Shown here piece after piece: positions 64,000-64,000 of a stretch of DNA of 64,000 nucleotides (position 1 is the stretch's first letter; each line of letters opens with the position of its first letter). A model generated the notes under the pieces. That model was given only the letters and a program-made list of their open reading frames with translations. It was not told the origin of the DNA and searched no databases. Origin of the DNA: Pochonia chlamydosporia 170 (taxonomy: Eukaryota > Ascomycota > Sordariomycetes > Hypocreales > Clavicipitaceae); NCBI RefSeq assembly GCF_001653235.2, contig NW_019154053.1:1-64000 (forward strand). Reading direction: 5' to 3'. Both the position numbers and the translations under genes were made by a program.

Positions 64000-64000
64000 C

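Noticed and set aside
1..64000. Whole window as cargo of a giant Starship element (NLR, patatin and HET genes present)
   Set aside because: No tyrosine-recombinase captain (DUF3435), DUF3723 or element ends were found; gene content alone is not enough.

Overview
The window comes from a filamentous ascomycete (Pezizomycotina; a sordariomycete fits best, but this is inference). Genes carry short GT-AG introns of about 43-90 bases, often with a CTAAC-type branch point. The gene families are typically fungal: PNP-NB-ARC-TPR and patatin-NB-ARC-TPR NOD-like receptors (NLRs), a HET-ankyrin gene, F-box proteins, an HNH_2 nuclease, OrsD-like fragments, and Mutator-like and hAT DNA transposons. I saw no bacterial operon signals, CRISPR array or rRNA.

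Layout. 0-20 kb is rich in self/non-self recognition genes. It holds the 5' end of a PNP-type NLR (1-288, minus), a complete PNP-NB-ARC-TPR NLR with eight near-identical 126-base TPR units (6154-9690, plus), an HNH_2 gene (11323-12621, plus), and a patatin-NB-ARC-TPR NLR that carries frameshifts (16521-20173, minus). Between the first two NLRs sits an apparently complete Mutator-like transposon (2398-5369) with perfect 63-base terminal inverted repeats and an 8-base target duplication. At 20.6-22.3 kb is a decayed alkylsulfatase. At 24-30 kb is a divergent pair: a chymotrypsin-fold protease-like/zinc-finger fusion (minus) and a protein with a C-terminal membrane segment (plus). 30.5-35.9 kb is mostly repeat remnants, including the 3' end of an hAT element. 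At 36-39 kb is a divergent pair of F-box/LRR-like genes.

39.7-55.7 kb is built around an uncharacterised large protein ('family X' here) with one intact copy (51151-55685, 1458 aa), one truncated copy with a nonsense codon (39682-41955) and one short fragment next to the intact copy (50531-50953). Between them lies a HET-ankyrin pseudogene with several in-frame stops, split by a complete hAT element (42637-46408; 8-base target duplication TAGCAGGT). 56-64 kb holds an OrsD-like fragment, a protein with a duplicated N-terminal domain, a second complete hAT element (59859-62449) inserted exactly after codon 7 of a dynamin-like gene remnant, and two uncharacterised terminal genes.

Together this looks like an accessory, fast-evolving compartment. 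NLR and HET genes that would act in fungal allorecognition or innate immunity are gained, repeat-shuffled and destroyed by recent DNA-transposon insertion and by point mutations, several of them C-to-T nonsense changes of the kind left by repeat-induced point mutation (RIP). The best candidates for undescribed biology are family X, the divergent protease/membrane-protein pair and the duplicated-domain protein at 57.8-59.5 kb.
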